Shown: positions 41,501-48,300 of the stretch, piece by piece
Numbering within the stretch: the stretch's first letter is position 1
Layout of the letters: every line of letters begins with the position of its first letter
Assembly: GCF_008974265.1 (NCBI RefSeq)
Contig: NZ_BKZW01000002.1
Location: 1,302,001-1,366,000, forward strand
Source of the DNA: Dictyobacter vulcani
GTDB lineage: Bacteria > Chloroflexota > Ktedonobacteria > Ktedonobacterales > Ktedonobacteraceae
DNA length: 64,000 nt
Reading direction: 5' to 3'
Notes under the pieces: generated by a model
Told to the model about the DNA's origin: nothing
Databases searched by the model: none
The model's input: only the letters and a program-made list of their open reading frames with translations
Made by a program: the position numbers and the translations under genes

Positions 41501-41745
41501 GGACGAGGCAAAGGAGTCTTATCAATTAACGTAGCCCCCGGCTCCACCTCCCAGATCACCTGGAGATCCTCGCCCAGACCATCATCCTCAACCGAAGAAA
41601 GCGTAACTAAATGCTGTTTATGGAGAGATTTAACAGAAGCATCATGTGTAGAAAGTGTACTGACAGGATTATCAACAACCACATAGCGACGTTGCCTGAC
41701 ATTGACCAGCTGACCAATTTCAGGTACAGAAGGGAAATAAGACAA
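38551..41745 (-). CDS. drmD: DISARM class 1 SNF2-like helicase DrmD
   Basis: A 1064-residue SNF2/SWI2-type ATPase. Motifs: I/Ia ADDVGLGKTIEAGLVAQELI, ILIVCPAALQVQW, motif II LLILDEAHNIAP, motif III LFLSATPHNG, motif V LLATDAASEGIDL and motif VI QRNGRVDRHGQ. A long C-terminal helical region follows. TTG 41745 is preferred as start (SYFPSVPEIGQL follows at once) because AGGAG lies seven bases upstream. The frame is open to 41838 but those residues look non-native. It is the first gene of the minus-strand defence operon, and its presence with drmMI identifies class 1 DISARM. Confidence 0.85.
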   Translation of the reverse strand: MSYFPSVPEIGQLVNVRQRRYVVVDNPVSTLSTHDASVKSLHKQHLVTLSSVEDDGLGEDLQVIWEVEPGATLIDKTPLPRPVQFDTPERLDTFLHAVRWGAASSADVKAIQAPFLSGIDLEDYQLDPVARAIQMPRANLLIADDVGLGKTIEAGLVAQELIIRHRARKILIVCPAALQVQWRDQMRDKFGLEFRIVDSELMRSLRRERGLHVNPWKHFPRLITSIDFLKRERPLRLFTEALPAEGEPRYPRRFDLLILDEAHNIAPSGQGKYAMDSQRTAALRRLAPHFEHKLFLSATPHNGYRESFTALLELLDNQRFARGVEPDHEQLNAVMVRRLKSELPTRWDGSARFAVRQITPLPVAYTPQEREAHQLLQEYSALRIKEASDNVERYASEFVTMLLKKRLFSSPEAFYTTLEKHEQSLGEKQRHTAVTKRPSEGILRSRVEQLQEESDDDEYLDEVTTEALDAVAPLFHAPTDQEQALLTRLRAWASDARGRPDSKAQELIDWLFRILKPHGKWGQERVIIFTEYRATQNWLFALLAREGFAEAGPDGERRLQMLYGGMDTKTREEIKASFQADPADSSVRILLATDAASEGIDLQNHCSRLIHYEIPWNPNRLEQRNGRVDRHGQRAAEVNIYHFVSSRYNQQSMSVEKHQQLDDDLDFLMQAVHKIEHIREDLGNVGPVIATQVEEAMLGRRRNLDTVKAESRAPGRRMLAFQRKQRERLEAHIRQLYEQLQEGKRELGLTPENIQAVVVTALELAKQPPLQPRILKDAHGKHKPIQVFDVPELTGSWARCTEGLEHPHTHVKRPIVFDHNLAQGRDDVVLAHLNHRLVTMSLRLLRAEVWASGEQSKLHRVTARTVPALTMDSPAVVAHARLLILGGDNQRLHEEVIAAGGYLRQGRFVQMNEGQLKKALDAAQTDEVAPEMQQRLAAQWDVQRPPLIRALEERMGERSKSLQKKMTDRADKEQKDITAILTELKNNIIKELQQPEVVQLSLSGFSHEERQQINRDIASLEARLEQIDTEIAQEVERIEKRFTDPKPRIFPVAVTYLVPSNLAR

Positions 41746-41838
41746 GGACCAGCTCCTGACTAGTTCTACAAAAGAACATAGCAATACTAGATAGCATGCC
41801 CTCAATCGTGGATGCAAATTGAGCTCAAAGGGCGGCAC

Positions 41839-42249
41839 TCACGATTGTTTTTTATAGCATAAAATCAAAAAAATATAGTAATAATAATCAAGATTGGTGG
41901 GTAACAACCGTATCAATAGCGCGGAATATGCCGATAAGCCGCAGATAAACGTGAGATATATATAAATACCGCCAGCTTGTCGGCCCCCACCACCAGCAAA
42001 AAAGACATCTCCCACTCCTCCCCCAAATCCCCCGAACCCTCTATAGACCTGTACAGTATTATACCCACCTTTTCACAAAAATACCAGAGTTTACTATAGA
42101 TCCCTGCTAAATCCGTTATAGCTAGATTAAACTACCTATCCAGAATTCAACCCCAAACACAGCTAAAAAAGTAAATATAAAGCGACTGTATATATAATGA
42201 AACAACATGATATATCAACGAAATCCCCCCATATTCCCCGTACCGGCAG
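41839..42249. other. AT-rich region upstream of the defence operon
   Basis: No gene is seen. On the minus strand TATAAT at 42063-42058 is the best -10 candidate, but no convincing -35 is spaced correctly. The operon promoter probably lies here or in the miniature element beyond. Confidence 0.3.
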
Positions 42250-42258
42250 CACTCGTTG

Positions 42259-42609
42259 CTAATACGTTTCACGTAAGCCTTTTTCTGGACGAGATTGACG
42301 AAAGCATCTAAGCCGATCAGAGGCCCAGTGACTTCAAAGGATCAAGAAAAGCGAACAGGTAGGTTCGACCCTTTGGGTCGATTCGTGCCTGCATGATATC
42401 CGTGCTTGACCATGAGCAAGCCTCTTCACGCCTTGCTTCACCGCTTTTTCACTTGCGTGATCTTGCGGAGGTGAGGGGAGCGTGGAGGCAACCGAATCGA
42501 CCCAAAGGGTCGAACCTACACGTTTTACCTCTCTTGATCCTTTGAGAAGGTGTTCCTTCACCGTCATGCTATCATTTCAGCCATTCAATCCTTAAGTGAA
42601 AAGTATTAG
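42259..42609. mobile_element. 351-bp miniature element, copy 2
   Basis: The same length and nearly the same sequence as 10962-11312. It is bounded by the perfect nine-base repeat CACTCGTTG (42250-42258 and 42610-42618). The outer flanks CCGGCAG and CTGCGACC again form the two halves of the target hairpin. Confidence 0.85.
42359..42519. repeat. Paired GTAG hairpins inside miniature element copy 2
   Basis: Arms at 42359-42383 and 42495-42519, identical to those at 11062 and 11198. Confidence 0.75.
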
Positions 42610-42621
42610 CACTCGTTGCTG

Positions 42622-42712
42622 CGACCACTCGACGTATGAGCATGTCCCTCCATGGGGTTGAGGTTAAATATTTTTGAGGTGACAAAAATACAAAAGCAGC
42701 GAATCGTACGTC
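42622..42712. repeat. Imperfect inverted repeat
   Basis: CACTCGACGTATGA near 42628 and its near complement TCGTACGTCGAGTG near 42698. The inner part AAGCAGCGAATCGTACGTCGA matches the sub-terminal part of the 45567-type element, so this is probably a fragment of one. Confidence 0.4.
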
Positions 42713-42922
42713 GAGTGAGCGCTGGTCTTTCAAACAACGTTCCCAGGATCATCAATGTATGGCGGTTAATTTGAAGGTGATTCCTTTTGTTTTTTTAGCA
42801 GGCTTTGTCAGTTGAGTTACTGTGTATTAGCAATGGCAGATGAGCAAGAATGAAGAAGTTTTTTTGCGGGTTGTATGTTATGCTCTTTTCTATTGATTTG
42901 CTATGACGGAAAGGAGTTCCTG

Positions 42923-43429
42923 GTGCTAAACGAACCGGTTACAACCATTGATCAGCGTTTCAGTGATCCGGATGCTGCTGCCACGGATTGGGATGAGACG
43001 CGTCGCGTGCTTGAAACTGCCGAGATCTTCTGGCTCTCGACTGTCCGTACTGATGGTCGGCCCCACGCTTCTCCGCTGGTTGCTGTATGGCTTGATGATG
43101 CGCTCCATTTTGCTACCGGTGAGACCGAGCAGAAGGCCATGAACCTGCGTGAGAATCTACATGTGCTTCTGACGACTGGCTGTAATGACTGGAAGGAAGG
43201 ACTCGATGTGGTAGTTGAGGGTGACGCCATACAGACCACCGACAATGCCGTGCTTGCACGCCTCGCGAAGGCATGGACGACAAAATGGGATGGGCGATGG
43301 CAATTCGAGGTGCGCGACGGTAGCTTTTATCACGAGGGCAGTTCCCCCGCCCTCGTGTTTTCAGTAAAGCCCACCAAAATCCTCGCCTTTGGCAAAGGCA
43401 AATTCAGCCATACCCGCCACCAGTTCTAA
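42923..43429 (+). CDS. Pyridoxamine 5'-phosphate oxidase-like flavin/F420 protein
   Basis: A split-barrel FMN/F420-binding fold of 168 aa. GTG 42923 is preferred (AAGGAG six bases upstream); the open frame back to 42875 adds a hydrophobic stretch that looks non-native. Family features are FWLSTVRTDGRPHASPLVAVWLDD, LHFATGETEQKAMNL, VLLTTGCNDW and VVVEGDAIQTTD. It probably reduces a small molecule with a deazaflavin or flavin. The substrate is not evident. It is convergent with a second member of the same fold at 43531. Confidence 0.8.
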   Translation: MLNEPVTTIDQRFSDPDAAATDWDETRRVLETAEIFWLSTVRTDGRPHASPLVAVWLDDALHFATGETEQKAMNLRENLHVLLTTGCNDWKEGLDVVVEGDAIQTTDNAVLARLAKAWTTKWDGRWQFEVRDGSFYHEGSSPALVFSVKPTKILAFGKGKFSHTRHQF

Positions 43430-43530
43430 TAGTTACTGAAGCTCTACCTGGCTTGCGAGATTAGCGTAAATTGGCCTTTTACATTTTGGTTCCCAGCGTG
43501 CTCACATCCCGAGCCAGGTTTTCGAGCTTT

Positions 43531-43964
43531 TTAATGGCCTCGAATTGACTGAGGTGAAATACGCAGGGCAATCGAATAGAGTTCCGCAAAGCGTTCCGGG
43601 CTTCCAAAAAGCCGCGTGATAAGCTCACGATATTTTTCTACGTAGACATGGTTCTGATCAGCAGGCAGATCAGTGGTACTTACCGATGCCTCACCAGTAA
43701 TCACTATAATATCGCCTCCCATCCCGTTGCCATCAAAGTTGAGAGCAACCCGTGGATTCTGTTGTAAATGCCCAGGCGTTTGGCATGCGTCTGGCTGTAG
43801 ACAAGCATAGTCGCAGTGGCGTCATCCCACAAAAACCAGACGGGTGCTGGCTGTGGCATACCTTTCGCATCAACTATCGTCATCCAGATCAAATGTTCCT
43901 CCTGTAACCGGCGAGCAACTCGTTCCCCAAACGGTGTCGATGGGTCTGGCAATTGAAATGTCAT
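43531..43964 (-). CDS. F420-dependent pyridoxamine-oxidase-fold protein (reads with one single-base gap)
   Basis: Reconstructed length is 144 aa; it resembles the Rv3369-type F420-dependent family. Features: FGERVARRLQEEHLIWMTIVDAKG, PQPAPVWFLWDD, then QTHAKRLGHLQQNPRVALNF after repair, and GGDIIVITGEASV. The frame breaks at 43771-43773 (three G on the coding strand where four are expected), giving pieces 43704-43964 and 43531-43722. A near-consensus promoter with two operator-like repeats lies upstream (44016-44068), similar to the site before the TetR gene at 18909. The gene may therefore be repressed by that TetR. Confidence 0.8.
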
Positions 43965-44015
43965 ACTAACATCCTTTCATTCTATTCAATATTCGTGTCA
44001 GAGATAAACCTGATT

Positions 44016-44068
44016 CCTGTCTCTATCATACTGATAGGAAGTATACAGACCTGTCTCTATCATGTCAA
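44016..44068 (-). promoter_or_regulatory. Strong promoter with two operator copies
   Basis: On the minus strand TTGACA (44068-44063), 17 bases, TATACT (44045-44040). CCTGTCTCTATCAT is repeated on the plus strand at 44016-44029 and 44050-44063, one copy between -35 and -10 and one near the start of transcription, 34 bases apart. The inner copy and its flanks match the site before tetR at 18865-18892. Confidence 0.65.
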
Positions 44069-44229
44069 GTGGGAAGGGCATCCAGGGCATTGTCAGATTT
44101 CTGGATGAGCGCAAGAAAGAACAATAATGATGTGCATGCGGATCCACGGGTCTGAATATGACAATAGATGTCATATTCAGGGTTGTATAGTCTGTTAAGG
44201 ACTGTAAAACTGAATAGGGAGGTGCGCGC

Positions 44230-44997
44230 ATGCGTATCGGGGTTAATCTGGGTCCAACGGGGAGTTGGGCGGATATACTGGCGGCGGCACAGGATGCGGA
44301 TCGCCTGGGGTTTGAGGCGTTAAGCTTTTTGGATCATTTCCATACTGATAAACTTGAGTGGCCATATATCTCTGGCTGGGCTCTATATGGAGCACTGGCT
44401 ATGAAGACCGAGCGCATCAAGCTGGTGCCGATGGTGATGGATCGCTTGAATTATCTGCCAGGCGTGCTGGCCAAAGAGACATCGGTCCTATCTATTTTGA
44501 GTGCCGGCCGCTTTGAACTGGGTATCGGAGCCGGAGATTATTTTCAGGAGGCGCGTGCCTGGGGCCTGGCGATTCCTGCTGCGCCGGCCAGGATCGCTGG
44601 CTTGAAGGAGACTATCCTGGCACTGCGCGAGATCTGGACGGGCCAGAAGGTAACGTTTACAGGTGAACATATCCAGCTGGTAGATGCCGCCTGTACGCCA
44701 TCTCCTCTGGAGCCGATGCGTGTCGTAGTCGGTGCTGGCAGCTCGCGGCGACTGATCCAGAGCGCCGTTGAATATGCCGATGAACTAAATGTCTATGCGG
44801 ATGACGAGCTACTGCGTTTTGCCAGCGAGCAGATCGCCGCCTCTGGGCGCAGCGTTACCCTGTCCGCCTACGTCTGGGACTGGCCCGAGAAGATCAGCCA
44901 GAAGCTACCTGCCTGGGAAGCCATCGGTGTAGCACGGACCTTCTTAACCGTCTGGGACTTCAAGCAACTGCCCGAGATCGCCAGACTAATGTCCTGA
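44230..44997 (+). CDS. Luciferase-like (LLM) F420-dependent oxidoreductase
   Basis: A TIM-barrel flavin/F420 oxidoreductase of 255 aa with a good GGGAGG before ATG 44230. Motifs: RIGVNLGPTGSWADILAAAQ, ALSFLDHF, KTERIKLVPMVMD, RFELGIGAGDYFQEARAWG, and LEPMRVVVGAGSSRRLIQ. It is somewhat shorter than the usual 280-330 aa, with a compact C-terminus. It is divergent from the F420-dependent gene at 43531, with the shared promoter region between them, so both may use F420H2 in one detoxification or biosynthetic step. The substrate is unknown. Confidence 0.8.
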   Translation: MRIGVNLGPTGSWADILAAAQDADRLGFEALSFLDHFHTDKLEWPYISGWALYGALAMKTERIKLVPMVMDRLNYLPGVLAKETSVLSILSAGRFELGIGAGDYFQEARAWGLAIPAAPARIAGLKETILALREIWTGQKVTFTGEHIQLVDAACTPSPLEPMRVVVGAGSSRRLIQSAVEYADELNVYADDELLRFASEQIAASGRSVTLSAYVWDWPEKISQKLPAWEAIGVARTFLTVWDFKQLPEIARLMS

Positions 44998-45144
44998 TTG
45001 CCTGTAAAACTGATAATATCATTCAAGCTTTTCTGTAGAGTTGATTAGAGCAATTGAGTGATTCTGAGTCAGCTAATGGTTACATATCAGTAAAATACCC
45101 ATTGGTTTAAAAAAAAGAAGTTTCCCTTTTTTATCGTCTGGCAA

Positions 45145-45173
45145 TTGACAAAACACCCGTAACATGTTATACA
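45145..45173 (+). promoter_or_regulatory. Consensus promoter of the candidate small RNA
   Basis: TTGACA (45145-45150), 17 bases, TATACA (45168-45173). No open reading frame with a ribosome binding site follows. Confidence 0.65.
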
Positions 45174-45179
45174 TTCTTG

Positions 45180-45300
45180 TGAAATAAGTAAGCAACTGTC
45201 CAGGCGCTTGTGAAAGCTCGGAAGACCGAGTACCGGATGAGTGATACGGCATACCGAAGGCAACATCGTGTATGTATGGTCCCCATCCGGTTTTCTTTTT
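45180..45300 (+). ncRNA. Candidate small RNA with intrinsic terminator
   Basis: About 120 nt between a consensus promoter and a terminator. The visible structure is a tetraloop hairpin CTCGG-AAGA-CCGAG (45217-45230), then a closing stem CCGGATG (45233-45239) with CATCCGG (45284-45290), followed by a T-rich run TTTTCTTTTT. The 44 bases inside the last stem include smaller possible pairings. It does not match the conserved cores I know for SRP RNA, 6S RNA, tmRNA, hammerhead or common riboswitches, and no gene follows closely on the plus strand. I read it as a stand-alone regulatory RNA. Confidence 0.55.
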
Positions 45301-45566
45301 CTCATCGACAATCCTGGATCATATTTCGCCGTATGTATGTATTTTTTCGCACTTATTGAGGCCGGTCGTCGAAGATCCAGAAATATTCAGAAATATTCAG
45401 ACATACACATACTCCTGAAACAATCTATCTTAAAGGTACGCTGGAAATAAATGAAGCTTGCTTACCCATGCATACATATACAACCAATGTATCACGAATT
45501 TGAGAATATGAACCATGATTTTAAGGGACGGCCGTAAAACACGCAGCGTAGCGGCAGCCCTGGCGG

Positions 45567-45975
45567 CTAATACGTTTCGTTGAAGGAGAGAACCTCAACG
45601 GTATGGCGTGGCGTCGTGTACGTCGAGTGGGCGCCACACGCGGAGGCCGCACTGCTGCGTTTATGTGGAGCAACGCACTCGAAGCGTCCGCAGTGCTGTG
45701 GCGCCTCCACCGCAACGGATCCTGTTTCGCGTGCCTGCTCGCACAGCAATGTGATAAGAGCGCGCGTGGATCCTCTCCGTACCTTCTCGAAGAGGATCAC
45801 GACACACGATCCGTGTCCCTGTAGGCGCCACAGGCATGCGCTGCTCGTTGAACACCTCGCTCCACCATCACGCCGCATGCCGGCCTCGCGTGTGGCGCCC
45901 TCTCGACGTATGATTCGCTGCTTTTCTCCACCATGTTTTTTATGGTCACAAAAGCGCTTCACCGAAACGTATTGG
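45567..45975. mobile_element. 409-bp miniature inverted-repeat element
   Basis: Ends CTAATACGTTTCGTTGAAGG and the complement of CCAATACGTTTCGGTGAAGC. It is flanked by CCCTGGCGG (45558-45566) and CCCTGGAGG (45976-45984), eight of nine identical. Outer flanks GTAGCGGCAG and CTGCG are the two halves of the target hairpin. It is GC-rich inside with many internal inverted repeats and no credible gene. It is the uninterrupted reference for the copy split by IS110 at 19629. Confidence 0.8.
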
Positions 45976-46112
45976 CCCTGGAGGCTGCGCCCGTCTCCCC
46001 GCGAGCGAAGCCAGCAAGCCCCCAGCTAGCACCTCTCGCTACGCCTCCCTCCACGACCATATGCCGCATGTTCGCGGGTGACGGTGTAGGAACGTTGACG
46101 AGTGAGAACCCA

Positions 46113-46140
46113 TAGCGGCAGCCACCAGGACAGCCGTTAC
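46113..46140. repeat. REP-like hairpin overlapping the MFS gene stop
   Basis: TAGCGGCAG, nine bases, CAGCCGTTAC: an uninterrupted relative of the GTAGCGGCAG repeat. The stop TAA of the MFS gene is the TAA of GTAACGGCTG on the minus strand. Confidence 0.6.
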
Positions 46141-47363
46141 ATGTTTGTGTGGCGGACGCGTTTGTTGAGGGTGGAGGCGATGGCGAGCATGATCAGCCAG
46201 CCTCCCAGAATGAGCGCGCTGCGTCTGGCTCCTACGTTTTGGATCAGCAGGCCTCCCAGGATGGCTCCCAGGGATTGCGCGCCACGGATCACCATCTGGA
46301 CAGTACTGCTCATGCGACCACGCATGGTGTCCGGGGTGGTGGTCAGGCGGTAGGTGTCGAGCGCTATGTTGTAGATCGGGGCGACCAGTTCTTCGGCGGC
46401 GGCGATGATGCCCATAAAGATGGCGTTGGGTGCGACCGCGTAGAGCGGGAACATCAGGGCTTCGAGCCAGAGCATACTGATGGTGATCGCACCAAAGGAG
46501 AAGCGTTGCCGGACACGGTTGCTGGCGATATTGCCGATGATGGCTCCTACCGCTGCCGCCGTAAAGATAGCTCCGATGCCGCTCGGCGATGTATGGAGTT
46601 CTTTGGCCAGGATCAAGATTACGAGGTAGCCCGCACCATAGCGCAGGCTGTCAGCCCCGTTGATGATGGTCAGAAATCTGAGTAGCGGTTGTTTCCATAA
46701 CCAGGCAAAGCCTTCAGCGATGGTCTGACGCAGCGGTAGACTCTCGCTTTTCTCGCTACTCTGGAAATTGCCACGAATGAAACTCAGCGAGAGTATCGAC
46801 GCGCCAAAGGAGATCGCGTTGACCAGAAATGGAAAGACGCTGCCGATGGTATAGAGGGTGCCACCAAGCAAAGAGCCAAGCGTGCGCACACCGGAATATG
46901 CGGCCTGGGATTGCCCCAGGGCGTCTGGTAGTTGCTCGCTGGTGACAACATTAGGGAGCGCCGCGCTATTGGCCACGCTAAACATGGTACCCAGCGCACC
47001 GGCCAGCGTCACCACAAGATAGATTTGCAGCATACTCAGCACATGTAGCCAGTAGGCAAGCGGAATAGTCAGGATCAGTAGCATGCGGCCCGCATCGCAG
47101 GCCAGCATGATCCGTTTGCGATTCCAGCGGTCCGCCAGCACACCCGCCAGCGGGCTGACCACAATCACGGCGATGGTATTCAGGCTTACGGCAATACCCG
47201 CCTGGATGGCCGAGCCGGTGAAGGCCAGAATTAGCAGCGGCAGCGCAATAAATTGTTGTTGATCACCAATAAATGAAACAAGCTGACCACCCTGTAAGAG
47301 CAAGTAGTTGCGATTACGCCAGAGTGATGGCGAGCTATGATTTTTCTGTCTTTGTGACAACAT
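46137..47363 (-). CDS. MFS exporter, DHA3 (macrolide-efflux-like) type
   Basis: A 408-residue integral membrane protein with about 12 helices that would use the proton gradient to expel a drug or metabolite. It opens SLWRNRNYLLLQGGQLVSFIGD and carries the motif A-like loop GVLADRWNRKRIM, as in MFS_3/DHA3 exporters. ATG 47363 is taken as start (GGAG 10 bases upstream); TTG 47387 is possible. It is preceded by a 5' leader with two competing terminator hairpins and a small open frame, suggesting attenuation control. The stop TAA lies in a GTAACGGC hairpin. Confidence 0.8.
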   Translation of the reverse strand: MLSQRQKNHSSPSLWRNRNYLLLQGGQLVSFIGDQQQFIALPLLILAFTGSAIQAGIAVSLNTIAVIVVSPLAGVLADRWNRKRIMLACDAGRMLLILTIPLAYWLHVLSMLQIYLVVTLAGALGTMFSVANSAALPNVVTSEQLPDALGQSQAAYSGVRTLGSLLGGTLYTIGSVFPFLVNAISFGASILSLSFIRGNFQSSEKSESLPLRQTIAEGFAWLWKQPLLRFLTIINGADSLRYGAGYLVILILAKELHTSPSGIGAIFTAAAVGAIIGNIASNRVRQRFSFGAITISMLWLEALMFPLYAVAPNAIFMGIIAAAEELVAPIYNIALDTYRLTTTPDTMRGRMSSTVQMVIRGAQSLGAILGGLLIQNVGARRSALILGGWLIMLAIASTLNKRVRHTNM

Positions 47364-47428
47364 CCTTGATAGACTCCATTCTCTCAATAGTTGTGCCGAG
47401 AAAACACAGAGAGTGTTTTTCAGTACAC

Positions 47429-47537
47429 AAAAAGGCTATGGACAATGTTGATAGCTCGCCCGGTGGCCTGTCCATAACTGAGAAATGGACACAAAAAGGC
47501 CGTGGGCGAGAACATATTTTTTGTTCACCCACGGCCT
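47429..47537 (-). promoter_or_regulatory. Candidate transcription attenuator: two terminators and an antiterminator
   Basis: Read on the minus strand, T1 is AGGCCGTGGG...CCCACGGCCT followed by a T-run (47537 to 47493). T2 is TATGGACA...TGTCCATA, then GCC and a T-run (47476 to 47429). The 3' arm of T1 with its tail (CTCGCCC, GGCC, TGTCCAT) can instead pair with the start of T2 (ATGGACA, GGCC, GGGCGAG), which would break both terminators. This is the layout of a leader attenuator before the MFS exporter. Confidence 0.5.
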
Positions 47538-47554
47538 GCTGGTCTGACGTCTGC

Positions 47555-47701
47555 TTAGCGTTTATGCCTGCTGCATATCAACGTCTTCTCCAAAAAGGGC
47601 ATAGTATGGCCCTGGGCGACGCGAAACGCATCAACACATGCAAAACGGGAGCGGAAACACCATCCTCTGGTGTATCCCGCCATCGCGCTGGCCATATCCA
47701 T
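47555..47701 (-). CDS. Small leader open reading frame before the attenuator
   Basis: A 48-codon frame (MDMASAMAGYTRGWCF...) that ends 18 bases before T1. The second ATG (47695) has AAAGGGA at a good distance. It contains an Arg-Ser-Arg run in WCFRSRF, reminiscent of the Arg-x-Arg stalling motif of macrolide leader peptides. Whether it is translated is not known. A chance open frame is possible. Confidence 0.3.
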   Translation of the reverse strand: MDMASAMAGYTRGWCFRSRFACVDAFRVAQGHTMPFLEKTLICSRHKR

Positions 47702-47914
47702 TCCCTTTCTTTTTTTGCTCTTTATATCATTTTAAACGACTCGGAAACTAAAATACCATAACCCTTTTCTGAAGTCAACCTGCTTTCCTGGATTGCTGGC
47801 CGTGTAGAAGAAACATAGGTATGCTCATAGCGAGCACTATGGTAAAATAAACACAAGGTTTATAGCACTGAAATTATCTATCTACGTAGAGATAAAGGAC
47901 CTCAGGAGAAAAGC

Positions 47915-48184
47915 ATGCAAGCAGATAAATCGGATGCGCTGAAGCGGCTCAAGTATATTGAGGGCCATCTCAATGGGATCCGCAAAATGATTGAGGAAGA
48001 TAAGTATTGCGTCGATATTTTGCGCCAGACCTATGCGGTGCGCAAAGCCATTGAAAAGCTGGAAGCGCTTCTGGTCAAAGGGCATTTGCAGACTTGCGTT
48101 CCTGATGGGATTAAAAATGGCGACACCGACAAGATTATTGAAGAACTGGTACAGCTATACAATCTTGCTGGCGGCAAAGAGTAA
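47915..48184 (+). CDS. csoR: CsoR-family copper-sensing repressor, copy 1
   Basis: An 89-residue all-helical repressor (DUF156). The Cu(I) ligands match CsoR: Cys32 in DKYCVDILRQ, His57 and Cys61 in GHLQTCV. This is the C-H-C set rather than the RcnR/FrmR pattern. CAGGAG precedes ATG 47915. It is convergent with copA and has its own terminator at 48206. It is about 75% alike to the second copy at 50860, so this is probably a paralogue that responds to the same metal. Confidence 0.85.
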   Translation: MQADKSDALKRLKYIEGHLNGIRKMIEEDKYCVDILRQTYAVRKAIEKLEALLVKGHLQTCVPDGIKNGDTDKIIEELVQLYNLAGGKE

Positions 48185-48205
48185 ATAGCATAGTCTGGGA
48201 GCACG

Positions 48206-48235
48206 CCTCGCGCCAGCGGCGCTCGCAGGTTTTTT
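48206..48235 (+). terminator. Intrinsic terminator of csoR copy 1
   Basis: CCTCGCGCC-AGC-GGCGC...AGG followed by six T. Confidence 0.7.
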
Positions 48236-48241
48236 AGATTG

Positions 48242-48293
48242 TAGAGGAAACAAGGGGCAGGCGGTCGAGGCCACCTGCCCCTTGTTTCCTCTA
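48242..48293. repeat. Perfect 20-base-arm palindrome between csoR and copA
   Basis: TAGAGGAAACAAGGGGCAGG and its exact complement enclose 12 bases. It lies eight bases from the copA stop and probably ends its transcript or protects its 3' end. Confidence 0.75.
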
Positions 48294-48300
48294 TCCATTT

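Noticed and set aside
27909..41745. Class 2 DISARM or a BREX system
   Set aside because: drmE and a cytosine methylase are absent. drmD and an adenine methylase are present, and no pglZ or brxC is seen.
45180..45300. SRP RNA, 6S RNA or a hammerhead ribozyme
   Set aside because: The SRP apical loop core, the 6S bubble arrangement and the CUGANGA/GAAA core were looked for and not found.
47273..47761. Plus-strand 162-residue protein overlapping the MFS leader
   Set aside because: It has no ribosome binding site or recognisable domain and runs across the attenuator hairpins. It is a shadow frame.
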